Source: Ostrinia nubilalis
Lineage: Eukaryota > Arthropoda > Insecta > Lepidoptera > Crambidae
Direction: 5' to 3'
Assembly: GCF_963855985.1 (NCBI RefSeq)
Contig: NC_087109.1
Location: forward strand, 888,001 to 952,000
Length of the DNA: 64,000 nucleotides
Positions 53,892 through 64,000 of this stretch are shown in pieces. Position numbers and translations under genes: made by a program. Position 1 is the stretch's first letter. Each line of letters opens with the position of its first letter. Below the pieces are notes generated by a model, which had not been told where the DNA came from, did not search any database, and was given only the letters and a program-made list of their open reading frames with translations.

Positions 53892-53931
53892 GTAAGTGCG
53901 CTGCATAATGAATACTAAAGCCCGGTGTGTA

Positions 53932-54114
53932 AGCACGTAGAATTTCGTCCAATGACCCCAAGCTACCCTTCGTTATCGCTCGCGCATAATTATATTGCTG
54001 TCGCGACTGTGCGACGCGCGCCCGCAGTGAGTGTGCGAGCGCGACAGCAACATAATTACGTGCGAGCGACAAGGATGGGCAGTTTGGGGTCATTGGACAA
54101 AATTCTACGTGCTC
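53932..54114. mobile_element. MITE, second copy (AGCACGTAGAATTTCGTCC)
   Basis: Same ends as 52431-52565, with a longer interior ('gcgacagcaacataattacg' in both orientations). Confidence 0.7.
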
Positions 54115-54220
54115 GCAGACCAGACACTAGACTAGATGTGACCGGTGCTGTAGTCCTGGAAGTAACAGTCGTGACAGTCCCCTTAGAGTTTAGTTAGACA
54201 AAGGTACATAAAGCTGGTAG

Positions 54221-54306
54221 ACGGCGGTCGCTGGCGACGGGCGACGCGCGGAACGTCACAAGATGTCTGGCTGCGCTTGCGCCGCTTACTGATCTAAGAC
54301 ACCACA
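54221..54306 (+). pseudogene. Copy A of exon 14's 3' half
   Basis: Matches the exon from the ALAAGDARN region to its donor (now gtgagc). In the 23 codons from GGC GAC on, the four differences are all silent. Confidence 0.75.
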
Positions 54307-54388
54307 GTGAGCATACGACGGTTTTATACTAGACTAGCTTTGGTGATAGGCATAGTGACGCGTGCTGGAGTCCTGAAAGTAACAGTCG

Positions 54389-56499
54389 CACTATGGAGCG
54401 AAATTGAGATTTATGGACATAGCGATTTTTTTCACAATTTCTATTTGAAAAAAATACCTATCGATAGGTTACGTTATTCTGATGAATAAATGCTTCACAA
54501 GTTTTTCTCTAAAACCAATAGTTTGACTGGAAAAAAATATTTTCCATTTTCGTTGTATGGAATGAAACATAAAGTGGTCGATTTCGACTAAGCCTTGACA
54601 GATCTTGCTTTGAAACTACTTAAGCCTTGTTCTATGGCTTGTTGACTGTAATCCTACGCTATCAGCGCGCATCCAAAGTTGCCCGTTCACAAGTTATGAG
54701 GTTCTGAAAAATTAAAAAAAAGTAAGTAAAAGTGACTTTTTTTTGGAATATCTTTTAAGATTTAACAAAAATATAAAGATTTTATACGTTAATAATGTAA
54801 ATTAACCTTAAATTACTGCTAAAAACACATTTTAATAAACTTAAAAGGAATTAAATCAGCGATTTTTTTTCACAATTTCTGTTTAAAAAAAATACCTGTC
54901 GATAGGGTATGTTATTCTGATGAATAAATATTATGAACGTTTTTCTCTAAAACCAATAGTTTGGCTGGAAAAAAATATTTTCCATTTTCGTTGTATGGAA
55001 TAAAACATAAAGTGGTCGATTTCGACTAAGCCTTGACAGATTTGCTTTGAAACTACTTGAACCTAGTTCTATGGCTTGTTGACTATAATCCTAGACTAAC
55101 AGCGCGCGCACAAAGTTGCCCGTTCAGAAGTTTTGAGGTTCTGAAAAATTAAAAAAAAGTAAGTAAAAGTGACTTTTTTTTGGAATATCTTTAAAGATTT
55201 AACAAAAATATAAAGATATTATACGTTAATAATGTAAATTAACCTTAAATTACTGCTAAAAACACATTTTAATAAACTTAAAAGGAATTAAATCAGCGAT
55301 TTTTTTTTCACAATGTCTGTTTAAAAAAAATACCTATCGATAGGGTATGTTATTCTGATGAATAAATATTACGAACGTTTTTCTCTAAAACTAATAGTTT
55401 GGCTGGAAAAAAATATTTTCCATTTTCGTTGTATGGAATGAAACATAAAGAGGTCGATTTCGACTAAGCCTTAACAGATTTTGCTTTGAAACTACTTGAG
55501 CCTTGTTCTATGGCTTGTTGACTATAATCCTGCAAAAACAGCGCGCGCCCAAAGTTGCCCGTTCAGAAGTTATGAGGTTCCAAAAAATGAAAATTAAAGT
55601 AAGTAAAAGTATCTTTTTTTGGGTATAAATCTTTAAAGATTTAACTAAAACATGAAAATTATATACTTTAGTAATGTAATTAACCTTTCTCTTGTCGTCT
55701 TATCTAAAGAAAAGACAATTTTACTTACTTTAATTTTCATTTTTCGGAACCTCATAACTTCTGAACGGGCAACTTTGTGCGCGCGCTGTTAGTCTAGGAT
55801 TATAGTCAACAAGCCATAGAACAAGGCTCAAGTAGTTTCAAAGCAAATCTGTCAAGGCTTAGTCGAAATCGACCACTTTATGTTTCATTCCATACAACGA
55901 AAATGGAAAATATTTTTTTCCAGCCAAACTATTGGTTTTAGAGAAAAACGTTCATAATATTTATTCATCAGAATAACATACCCTATCGACAGGTATTTTT
56001 TTTAAACAGAAATTGTGAAAAAAAATCGCTGATTTAATTCCTTTTAAGTTTATTAAAATGTGTTTTTAGCAGTAATTTAAGGTTAATTTACATTATTAAC
56101 GTATAAAATCTTTATATTTTTGTTAAATCTTAAAAGATATTCCAAAAAAAAGTCACTTTTACTTACTTTTTTTTAATTTTTCAGAACCTCATAACTTGTG
56201 AACGGGCAACTTTGGATGCGCGCTGATAGCGTAGGATTACAGTCAACAAGCCATAGAACAAGGCTTAAGTAGTTTCAAAGCAAGATCTGTCAAGGCTTAG
56301 TCGAAATCGACCACTTTATGTTTCATTCCATACAACGAAAATGGAAAATATTTTTTTCCAGTCAAACTATTGGTTTTAGAGAAAAACTTGTGAAGCATTT
56401 ATTCATCAGAATAACGTAACCTATCGATAGGTATTTTTTTCAAATAGAAATTGTGAAAAAAATCGCTATGTCCATAAATCTCAATTTCGCTCCATAGTG
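54389..56499. mobile_element. 2.11-kb foldback, 5-bp duplication AGTCG
   Basis: Ends CACTATGGAGCGAAATTGAG and CTCAATTTCGCTCCATAGTG, flanked by AGTCG at 54384-54388 and 56500-56504. The homologous uninserted sequence survives at about 54151-54182 ('aacagtcgtgacagtcccc'). Each arm contains ~440-bp units ('aatcagcgatttttttcaca', 'attttcgttgtatggaatga'). No transposase visible. Confidence 0.8.
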
Positions 56500-56525
56500 A
56501 GTCGTGACAGTCCCCTTTAGACAAA

Positions 56526-56605
56526 CGCGCTGGCGGCGGGCGACTCTCGGAATGTCACGAGATGTCTGCCCGCGCTTGCGCCGCTCACTGACCTAAGAAA
56601 TCACA
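56526..56605 (+). pseudogene. Copy B of exon 14's 3' half
   Basis: 'gcgctggcggcgggcgactc' to the donor gtgagt, no indels, but three amino-acid changes. Confidence 0.7.
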
Positions 56606-56690
56606 GTGAGTGCGCTGCATAATACTACAGACTTAGAACAGCATCGCACTAGGGTTCACTTAGGATCCATCAAACACAAGGGTTACAACG

Positions 56691-57101
56691 GCGGCGCTGG
56701 CGGCGGGCGACGCTCGGAACGTCACGAGATGTCTCGCTGCGCTCGCGCCTAGGGTTGCCAGGTCCAAAAACACAAAAGCCGGACTCTGTGCTTCATTTAG
56801 CCGGACATTTTACCCTAAAAGCCGGACATACCTTTTTAATAGCTAACGTACCGTGTCACGGGGGGGGGGGGGAGCAATAAGCGTCATAGCTCATGAGTGG
56901 GTACTATCATCTTTGAATGAATGAATTATTCTGTGGCTCGAGTTTCGACTGGCGCGGCAGCCATATAAAAAGCCTAATAAAAGCCACAGGCCGGACAAGA
57001 CAATATTTGGCCGGACAAGCCTCTAAAAAGCCAAACATGTCCGGCTAAAGCCGGACGCCTGGCAACCCTACTCGCGCCGCTTACTGATCTACAACATCAC
57101 A
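56691..57101 (+). pseudogene. Copy C of exon 14's 3' half, split by an hAT MITE
   Basis: Exon-like sequence 56691-56749 continues at 57079-57101 to the donor gtgagt. Seven silent changes and one replacement against exon 14 from GGC GAC onward. The MITE at 56750-57070 splits it. Confidence 0.75.
56750..57070. mobile_element. hAT-type MITE with CTCGCGCC duplication
   Basis: Ends TAGGGTTGCCAGG / CCTGGCAACCCTA, 8-bp duplication CTCGCGCC at 56742-56749 and 57071-57078. Interior has repeated 'aaaagccggac' motifs and a run of 12-13 G near 56859. 321 bp. Confidence 0.85.
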
Positions 57102-57344
57102 GTGAGTGCGCTGCATAATACTAGACTCAGAGACTCAGAGCGGTTTCGTTTCACACTACGTTTGCTTCGAATCCGTTTAATTCACAAGGGTTACATTATT
57201 TATTTTATGTTATAGCCATAGCGGCAATCTTAATTGTTAAATATGTACTAATTAATCTACTCTATCGCATTGGGGTAACCTGTAATGTTAGAGCTAAGAT
57301 TGTAATTAAATAAATAAATACAAAGGTTTCAAAGGTGACAGCGG

Positions 57345-57432
57345 CCGCGGCGCCGGCGCGCAACGTCATTACGTCACGCTCCGCCGCGCTGCGCTCGCGC
57401 CGCTTACTGATCTACGGCATCATAGCTTCGAT
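57345..57432 (+). pseudogene. Copy D of exon 14's 3' half, decayed
   Basis: 'cgctgcgctcgcgccgctta' followed by 'ctgatctacggcatcatag' is recognisable, but indels destroy the frame and the donor. Confidence 0.55.
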
Positions 57433-57534
57433 CAACAATATTGTATTGTTTATCGAAGCATCATAGTAAGCACACGATAGTTTCGACGTAGACTCGGGCT
57501 TCATAATTTTAGCCAAAGAACTGCTACTGATGGA

Positions 57535-57662
57535 GGGCTAGGCTACCGAGAACTTTTGAACAACGGCCATCAGTTCCACATGCTGCCTCTGCCACTTAGC
57601 TTTGGCAATTCTGCGGGCTTTGTCGGTCACTTTACTCCTACGGATCTCCTCATTTCTGATTT
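57535..57662 (-). mobile_element. LINE RT C-terminal fragment
   Basis: Reversed and decayed; 'gcgggctttgtcggtcactt' and 'cggatctcctcatttctgat' correspond to the upstream part of the common LINE tail. Confidence 0.55.
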
Positions 57663-57663
57663 G

Positions 57664-57775
57664 ATCAAAGTCAAAGTCAAAATTTATTTATTTATTTAGA
57701 CTAATAAATAGTTCTTACAAATCGTCATTTTGCTCTTAAGGAGCCTCTACATGTCTCATAATCTTTTTACCCTAC
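57664..57775 (-). repeat. Dispersed repeat tail, reversed
   Basis: Reverse complement of 2205-2330, beginning with a (GTCAAA)n-type run. Confidence 0.6.
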
Positions 57776-60517
57776 CCGCTTGAATACCTGACGCGTATAA
57801 AAAAACGTCCTTGAGTTCTCGTCCCCATGACGTCACCCGCCATGAGTCGTAAAAACTAATGTTTATGACCGCTTCTTATAAAGATTATGAATGAAGTGCC
57901 GTTTTTATGATAGCAGATGAATATAGCTTTCGAACAGTGTTGTTATCGTTGCTTTTTATGTACATTATTAATTACAATGAACTATGAAAGTCGAAACTAG
58001 CTGTAGAAATGGCTAACACTCGAGCTAAAGTATGTTTTATTTCCGTAATTAAATCGATAACCTACTTTTTTTTTTTATTCATTAGGTCAATTGGTTAATG
58101 TGTTGTAAGATAAAAATAATGAAACTATGTACTTATTAGTGTTAAAAAACATGTATTTAATTATTTTTAAATGACGATACAATTTGACAGATGGCGTATT
58201 TTTTCTCGCCAGTTTCATAATTTATTACAGATTTATTCTTACACATACCCCAAAAATATTAACAGCTTTTAAAAGATAGGTTATTTGAGTACAATATGTA
58301 TAAATATCACGTCAATAGCGCGTACCAAACCTATACAATAGGTATTCAAAACAGAGTCCTATTTTGTATGAGTAAGCAAAACAGCCGGTCGTAAGGCTGG
58401 GTACACACTGAGAGCATAAACCGGTATCAGTACCAGTACCGATTGAGATTCGGCTTACGCCTTCAAACACATGCTGGAATAAAAAGGTGTATTCATAGTT
58501 ACATAGTTAATATAATTTTTATGGCGTTAAGAGTCGCCTTTCGATCTTGATTAATTGATGAAATCGTGGGTTCGATTCCCACCTTAGGCAATTCGATTTT
58601 TTCAAGTTATTTTAAATTTAAGGTGTATTTAAATGATGAATGATCTTTTGGGGGGCGACAATGATATTACAGAACTATAGATATGTTACGTTCATAGAAA
58701 TTACGATTTTAATCCGTGCCGAGCTATTCCAAATTGCACACATTGACAAATGTAACTGATAAGTGAAACAAAAGATACGAAATAGCACGCAAATGAAAGA
58801 GATAGCTATAGTTTTAACGATTCTGCACTAACTAATCTATGTCCGCAGCGCACGCATCCTTATCGCTCTAACGTCAAAACAAGATCGCTTTCTCTTTCTT
58901 AACTTGAACATGGCGCATGACGCGATGGCGTCTTGATTGTTTGCATAAATAATTGAAAATATAAATACTAAATAATTTTGCATAATCACATGTGGTAAGA
59001 GATCCCTTGTATTTTGTTTACTTTAGAGTCATAATTGGTACACACACGATGGCATTTTTTATTTATTTTGGTAAGAACACAGGAACTTACGGTGTGGTAC
59101 GCACGCGATTGCGCACGACGCTGGCCACACGAAGACTAAACACAAGACGTCCCAATTGGGACGTATTTGAGTATTCACAGCGCGAGCGCTTATAACATAT
59201 CTGCTTTTGTTTTTATATAATATCATTGGGGGGCGATATGTTTTACATCCTATGGGCTTTGGATGTATTTTCCCAGGTGTAAGATCAAAGGTACGCAGTT
59301 TCATCATGTTCCAAAGTTTAATACCCATTACAAGAAATATGCACGGGCTATTAAAATAGTGCTTACAAATCGTCAAATATTAAAATGAATAACTTAATGT
59401 GTTGGTCTTAAGTAGCCGTTACATGCCTCATAATCTTTTTGCCATACCAAAAATAAGTAGATATGTGTTTTATACAAATAGTATGAAAACCAAATGCAGA
59501 TGCAAAAACTGATATTAGAATAGGGATTTTACCAAAAACCTTCATTTTCGTTCGTTATTGTTAGGATAATACAAAAAGCCAGATATACAGAAAAAAAATA
59601 TTAACTTGGGCAGATTAAGAAGAATGTTTGAAAGCTTACACTTAGAAAGTTAGCATCTTTCTAATCCTAAATTCTTTAGAAATTTCCATCGATGTAAACA
59701 AACACTTGTGCACACAATTACACTATAATACTCACGTTTTCTTAATATCATACACATTATTTCACAAGCTCATGAAACCAACTTTATTCTCATGATGAAA
59801 CAAATATGAAATCTAACATTGAAAACAAAATATTTTAACAAAATATTTGGATGGTGAAAATTTGTGCTTCATATTAAAATGTCAAATCGACATTTGACGT
59901 TTAAATTTAGGTCCTATCTCTGGAAAATCTGTAAGTCATAGACAATATTCATAGATAATAATCTGTAAATTTTATCGATTTTATTTCAAGTATTCAATTA
60001 TTTCAATTACCAATTACTTTGATAATATTAATTTAAAATAAAATATAAACGAGGTTATATTCAACAATGTATTTTTTCTTCATTAAATGCAACAACACAC
60101 TTTGCGAAGAAGTCTTTGAATTCAGCTTTATTATACAGACGAGTGTCACATAAAAAAGGCCTTTCGACCACTTCGACTGGTTTACGATTTTATTGTGCAC
60201 TTTGTCTAGACCCACAGTATAATTTAAATTATATTTCCTAAACAAATAAAGAAAGGGAAAATTAAATATTCTTTCATTAAGAAGATCCTATTTTGACGAT
60301 CACATTACTGATCTCAATATCAATCAGAAGAGGGATTGATCTTAATAATTATACAAACGATCTTTAAAAATCTAATAATCGTCTGTTGCAGTATAAGTAA
60401 TCTGTGGTTGCAGTCCGTAAATGACATTTACGGAATTGCGATTAACGAGAGATTTTGTCGCATCACTAGTAGATCAACTGACATAGACTAAAAATTCGTC
60501 AATGTCAGTTGGCCATA

Positions 60518-62205
60518 TTAGTTTACATTTAGGGAAATTTCTAAAGAACTAAGGTATAAGTGAAAAGCTTTAAAACATTCTGGCATGCACAAACTTATGT
60601 CGCACTTCTCGCACTTCCACACTGTGCGAGAATCTACACCTTTTTTGTGGCACAGTTTGCAACGTGCCTTTGCCCCTTTTTGGGAGTTTTTAGCCGGAAA
60701 ATGTTCCGTCACAACGGTTGAAGTCGAGGGAGCCAGAGGACGAAATTTGTTTAACATCTCGTCGGCGAGACGGCTCCTGAACTCCCTCGACGACAACCTC
60801 GTGCCACCAGTACCAAAAAGAACATGAGCATTTAGGATTGAAACGTTCAAAAGTCGGCGGAAAAGTTTTTTATACCAGGTTTGGTTTCTTACTCTCTCCA
60901 CGGGGAAGGCCTGCAGCAACTGGTCTTTTTTGTCGATCCCACCCATGGAGAGGTTATAATCCAGCACAACTTGCGGCTTGTATTTGTATTTTCCGTATTT
61001 TTCTTTTCCACCGACTTTTGCCTGATGGTAGGTCGATATGAGGGACACCAGATTGCAGTCTTTCCAGACTACAATCGTAAGGTCCCTCGTTTGGCTAAAA
61101 GCCACTTCCCCTGTGCTCATGTTCCATTTGGTCTTTGACTGGAGGCAGTTGGGCACAAATTCGCGGCTAAGACGTAACGTCCCCATTGTGTCCGTTTTGT
61201 ATTTTTTAAGGGCTCTGGAGAGCAAAGGGCTGTTGTAAAAGTTGTCCATCACCAGAGTGTGCCCCCGATTTAGCAAAGGTCGGACTAAATCAAATACGAT
61301 CTTGCTGGTGGCACCGTCTGGCTCTGCATCGTCGCGTTCAGGAACTTCAAATTGCATATCTTGCCCTTTGCCGGCATAAAGCTTCATCTTCCACAAATAT
61401 CCCGACTTGGATTCGCATAGCTCGTAACTTTTTATACCCACCCGAGCAACTTTTGTATTTATGAGCTGTGCAAATGACAGCCTCCCCTTCCATAGCAATA
61501 GGGATTCATCAATAGCGATGTTTTGCTCGGGTAGGTATAGCGAGCTAAATTTATTATTAAGGTGGTTGATAATTGGCAAAATTTTAACCAATTTGTTTGG
61601 GGTATTTGTGGAAGATGAAACCGTATGGTTGTCCACAAAATGAAGGCATTTTTTGATAAGCCTATACCTTGTGAAGCTCATCATATCGGCGAAGCGGCCT
61701 ATTTTTAAATAGTCATATCTAGGCCGCCAATATTCTGATTCAACAGGTATGGGTATTAAACTTTGAAACATGATGACTGCAAAAAAGATCAAAAGTTCCT
61801 CAGTGGTCAACGGGACCCACCTTTTAATAGCTGCCTCATTTTTTAAGCCAGGATTATTTTTGTTGTCTTCGGCGTATTTGTTGGTTTCCCGCACTATTAA
61901 CGAAAGGATGTCTGCATCCCAAATCTTTTCAAAGATTTGGAATGGAGACAATCCTTCCGTTAAAAATGTAGGACCAGCAACCCCCGTAAATGATTCCCGC
62001 TGACCCCTGAAAACATTTGCATCACTTGACCACTCGAAGTGAAGCATATCCTCGGTGGCCAAATCCCTTAATGCCACGTCGTCTGCCTTATCAAAGGCCT
62101 CCAATGCCTCATTTTCATCTTCATCGACATGACTGCCTATGTTTCCAGTAGTCTCCCACTCCAGTACATCTTTATCGATTTCACCATTATCTTCTAATAA
62201 AAAAT
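60518..62205 (-). CDS. piggyBac-type transposase, main exon
   Basis: Uninterrupted over about 562 codons after the acceptor (ttattttTCAG at 62207-62206). Catalytic Asp residues lie in NIAIDESLLLWKGRL, LVMDNFYNSPLL and SMGGIDKKDQLL (254, 343 and 447 if counted from the in-frame Met at 62272, which lies in the intron). The C-terminal cysteine-rich domain is CKLC...WKCEKCDISLCMPEC. DDD transposases of this type cut and paste at TTAA. The intact frame allows either a recently active element or a domesticated (PGBD-like) gene; I found no TTAA-flanked piggyBac ends in view. Phase-1 junction joins to the exon at 62371-62439. Confidence 0.92.
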
Positions 62206-62370
62206 CTGAAAAATAATATTTTTTTTTACATAAACATTGAAACATAATTCTTGTTAAATCCTTATTTATCATTACAATAGTTACATTATTTAAAACATGT
62301 TAAAATAGTACTTTATACTAAGATCATTATTTTTTTCTTAAGACTATTATTTTATTATTACTAAACTTAC

Positions 62371-62439
62371 TTGAGAATGGGGAAACTGCCTTTGATGATG
62401 CTGGCAGTGGAAGCGCGTCGGAAATCGGAGAGGCAGGTT
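62371..62439 (-). CDS. piggyBac gene, 69-nt upstream exon (copy 1)
   Basis: Acceptor attttAG at 62441-62440, donor GTAAGT after 62371. Encodes EPASPISDALPLPASSKAVS then PFS; both ends are phase 1, joining to the main exon in frame. Confidence 0.65.
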
Positions 62440-62473
62440 CTAAAATATTCGAAAACACGTTAAAATAGTACTA

Positions 62474-62745
62474 TACAGGGTGTTAGGTAAATGGGTATAT
62501 GAGCCGACACTAGCCCATGTTAACATGGGCATATAAATGGTATGGTGAAGTCAGAAATTTGATATCATCATTTTAATTTTTTTAATTTTCATACAAAATA
62601 AATTTTATAAAATCCGATTTGTATGAAAAATAAAATAATTAAAATGAAGATATCAATTTTTTGACTTCACCATACCATTTATATGACCATGTTAACATGG
62701 GCTAGTGTCAGGCTCATATACCCATTTACCTAACACCCTGTATAT
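62474..62745. mobile_element. Foldback MITE, TACAGGGTGTTAGGTAAATG ends
   Basis: Two long inverted arms ('tacagggtgttaggtaaatg' against 'catttacctaacaccctgta') around an AT-rich centre; TA on both flanks. Inserted between the duplicated 69-nt exons. Confidence 0.75.
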
Positions 62746-62757
62746 AAAAATCAATAA

Positions 62758-63865
62758 TACAGTGTGAGTCACGTTAAAGTGTACATATGAAAATAGATGA
62801 AACTAGACCTATTTTTATCGACAAAAAAGAGGTCAAAAATTTTTTGAGATTTTTTTTTAATTTTTTATAGAATTTTTTTTCTTCCAATTACTTATTGTAA
62901 AGAAAACGTAATAACTTTTAAACTAAGCGGTATATCCTGATAAAATAAAAAAAAGTAATAATGCTAAATAACAGGCAATACTAAAAAAATACATAAAATA
63001 CACAAAAAATGCCAACAAATAATAAAAAATAATACTTTTTGAAAAAAATCTGCTTTTAAATTCGTGTTTTTTTGGTTATTTGATAAATTTCTCCAAAAAA
63101 TGCCCCTAAAACAGGTGGTTTTTATTACTTTGTATTATTCTCTATCGTATTATCTTTGTAAAACCAAAAATCGCATGTCTCTATCCCTATCACAACATTT
63201 TCTATGATCGTTTGAACAAAGGCCTGCCACAACATTATTCTCCGCTACAGGTAGAGACAATTTTAATTTTAACTAAAATGCTTATTTTACTTCGAAATCT
63301 TTTGTTTTTATTTGAAATCTAACTTGTCTTTATCAAAATTACAAATCTAGAGCCATTTTCAGTTTCGTTGTTAACGAAGCGTTGAATGGCGTGCCCGGAG
63401 AGGCTTGGTTCAAACAATCATTGCAAACGTTGTGATAGGGATAGAGACATGCGGTTTTTGGTTTTACGAAGGGAATACGATAGAGAATAACAAAAAGTAA
63501 TAAAAACCACCTGTTATAGGGGCATTTTTTGGAGAAATTTATCAAATAACCAAAAAAACACGAATTTGAAAGCAGATTTTTTTAAAAAGTTTAATTTTTT
63601 ATTATGTGTTGCCATTTTCTGAGTATTTTATGTATTTTTTTAGTATTGCCTGTTATTTAACATTATTACTGTTTTTATTTTATCAGGATATACCGCTTAG
63701 TTTAAAAGTTATTACGTTTTCTTTACAATAAGTAATTGTAAGAAAAAAAACTCTATAAAAAATTTAAAAAAAATCTCAAAAAATTTTTGACCTCTTTTTT
63801 GTCGATAAAAATAGGTCTAGTTTCATCTATTTTCATATGTACACTTTAACGTGACTCACACTGTA
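62758..63865. mobile_element. 1.1-kb palindromic foldback, TACAGTGTGAGTCACGTTAA ends
   Basis: The two halves are reverse complements almost throughout, from 'tacagtgtgagtcacgttaa' to 'ttaacgtgactcacactgta', meeting near 63300. Non-coding. It separates the two 69-nt exon copies. Confidence 0.8.
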
Positions 63866-63894
63866 TTTTCTTTAGATTATATTAGTAAACTCAC

Positions 63895-63963
63895 TCGAAA
63901 ACGGGGAAACTGCCTTTGATGATGCTGGCAGTGGAAGCGCGCCGGGCACCGGAGAGGCAGGTT
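63895..63963 (-). CDS. piggyBac gene, 69-nt upstream exon (copy 2)
   Basis: Acceptor atttcAG at 63965-63964, donor GTGAGT after 63895. Encodes EPASPVPGALPLPASSKAVS then PFS, 69 nt like copy 1 and phase 1 at both ends. The start exon must lie beyond the window. Confidence 0.65.
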
Positions 63964-64000
63964 CTGAAATAAGTGTTGTTTGATTATCATAAAATAAAAT

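Larger units (their letters stand above)
57480..60517. other. Gene-poor stretch right of the DPP-like exons
   Basis: No coding exon. Contains a reversed LINE fragment (57535-57662), a repeat tail (57664-57775), a tRNA-like segment with 'gggttcgattcccacc' near 58567, and AT-rich sequence. The C-terminal exons of the DPP-like gene were sought here and not seen. Confidence 0.5.

Noticed and set aside
58535..58592. tRNA gene
   Set aside because: B-box-like 'ggttcgattcccacc' is present but the acceptor and D arms do not pair. The same applies to 9829, 23300, 41927 and 51734.

Overview
The window is AT-rich, intron-dense animal DNA, almost certainly from a moth or butterfly. It carries many small lepidopteran-type repeats: Helitron-like elements opening TC and closing near CTAGT behind an 'aagccgcggg' block, one recurring LINE 3' end, TTA-flanked MITEs and many foldback elements. 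Gene exons are short, GC-rich and bounded by clean GT/AG sites. There is no bacterial character.

Host gene. Fourteen in-phase exons on the + strand, from 2356 to 53891, encode about 659 codons of a dipeptidyl-peptidase-IV-family (S9B) protein: most of the beta-propeller, then the start of the alpha/beta-hydrolase domain. The nucleophile motif reads WGRGYGG, with Gly where active enzymes have Ser, and the substrate-anchoring double-Glu stretch reads YETE. This points to an inactive, DPP10/DPP6-like protein. The membrane-anchor exon and the last exons (catalytic Asp and His region) were not found and probably lie outside the window. Several introns hold in-register partial copies of the preceding exon: exon 3 (1 extra), exon 7 (6 extra, each exactly 110 nt), exon 8 (3) and exon 14 (4).

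Viral-type element. The first large intron (2451-39415) contains a 16,312-bp Polinton/Maverick (adintovirus-like) element at 9960-26271. It has AGT...ACT ends, a perfect 6-bp target duplication (TACATA), 88-bp identical inverted termini that are themselves near-palindromes, and a full morphogenesis and replication gene set. The + strand block, in order, is packaging ATPase (one frameshift), a recurrent Polinton protein of unknown role, a fibre-like coiled-coil protein, an rve integrase with chromodomain, a PLA2/pVI-like protein, an adenain-like protease, a penton-like protein, a 48-aa basic peptide, a hexon-like protein, and a 163-aa protein. Many of these genes are linked by ATGA stop-start overlaps. 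The - strand block is a 1175-aa protein-primed DNA polymerase B, a 140-aa protein with a probable spliced leader, and a GC-rich intron-containing gene with tandem paralogous exons. The protease has no usable AUG but lies in the -1 frame behind an A AAA AAC TGA sequence ending the PLA2 gene, a candidate programmed frameshift. The right 3.3 kb is non-coding and repetitive.

Right flank. The rest is intronic or intergenic sequence packed with foldbacks, including 1.86-kb and 2.11-kb palindromic elements. An uninterrupted piggyBac-type transposase exon lies on the - strand at 60518-62205, with two duplicated upstream 69-nt exons separated by two foldback insertions.
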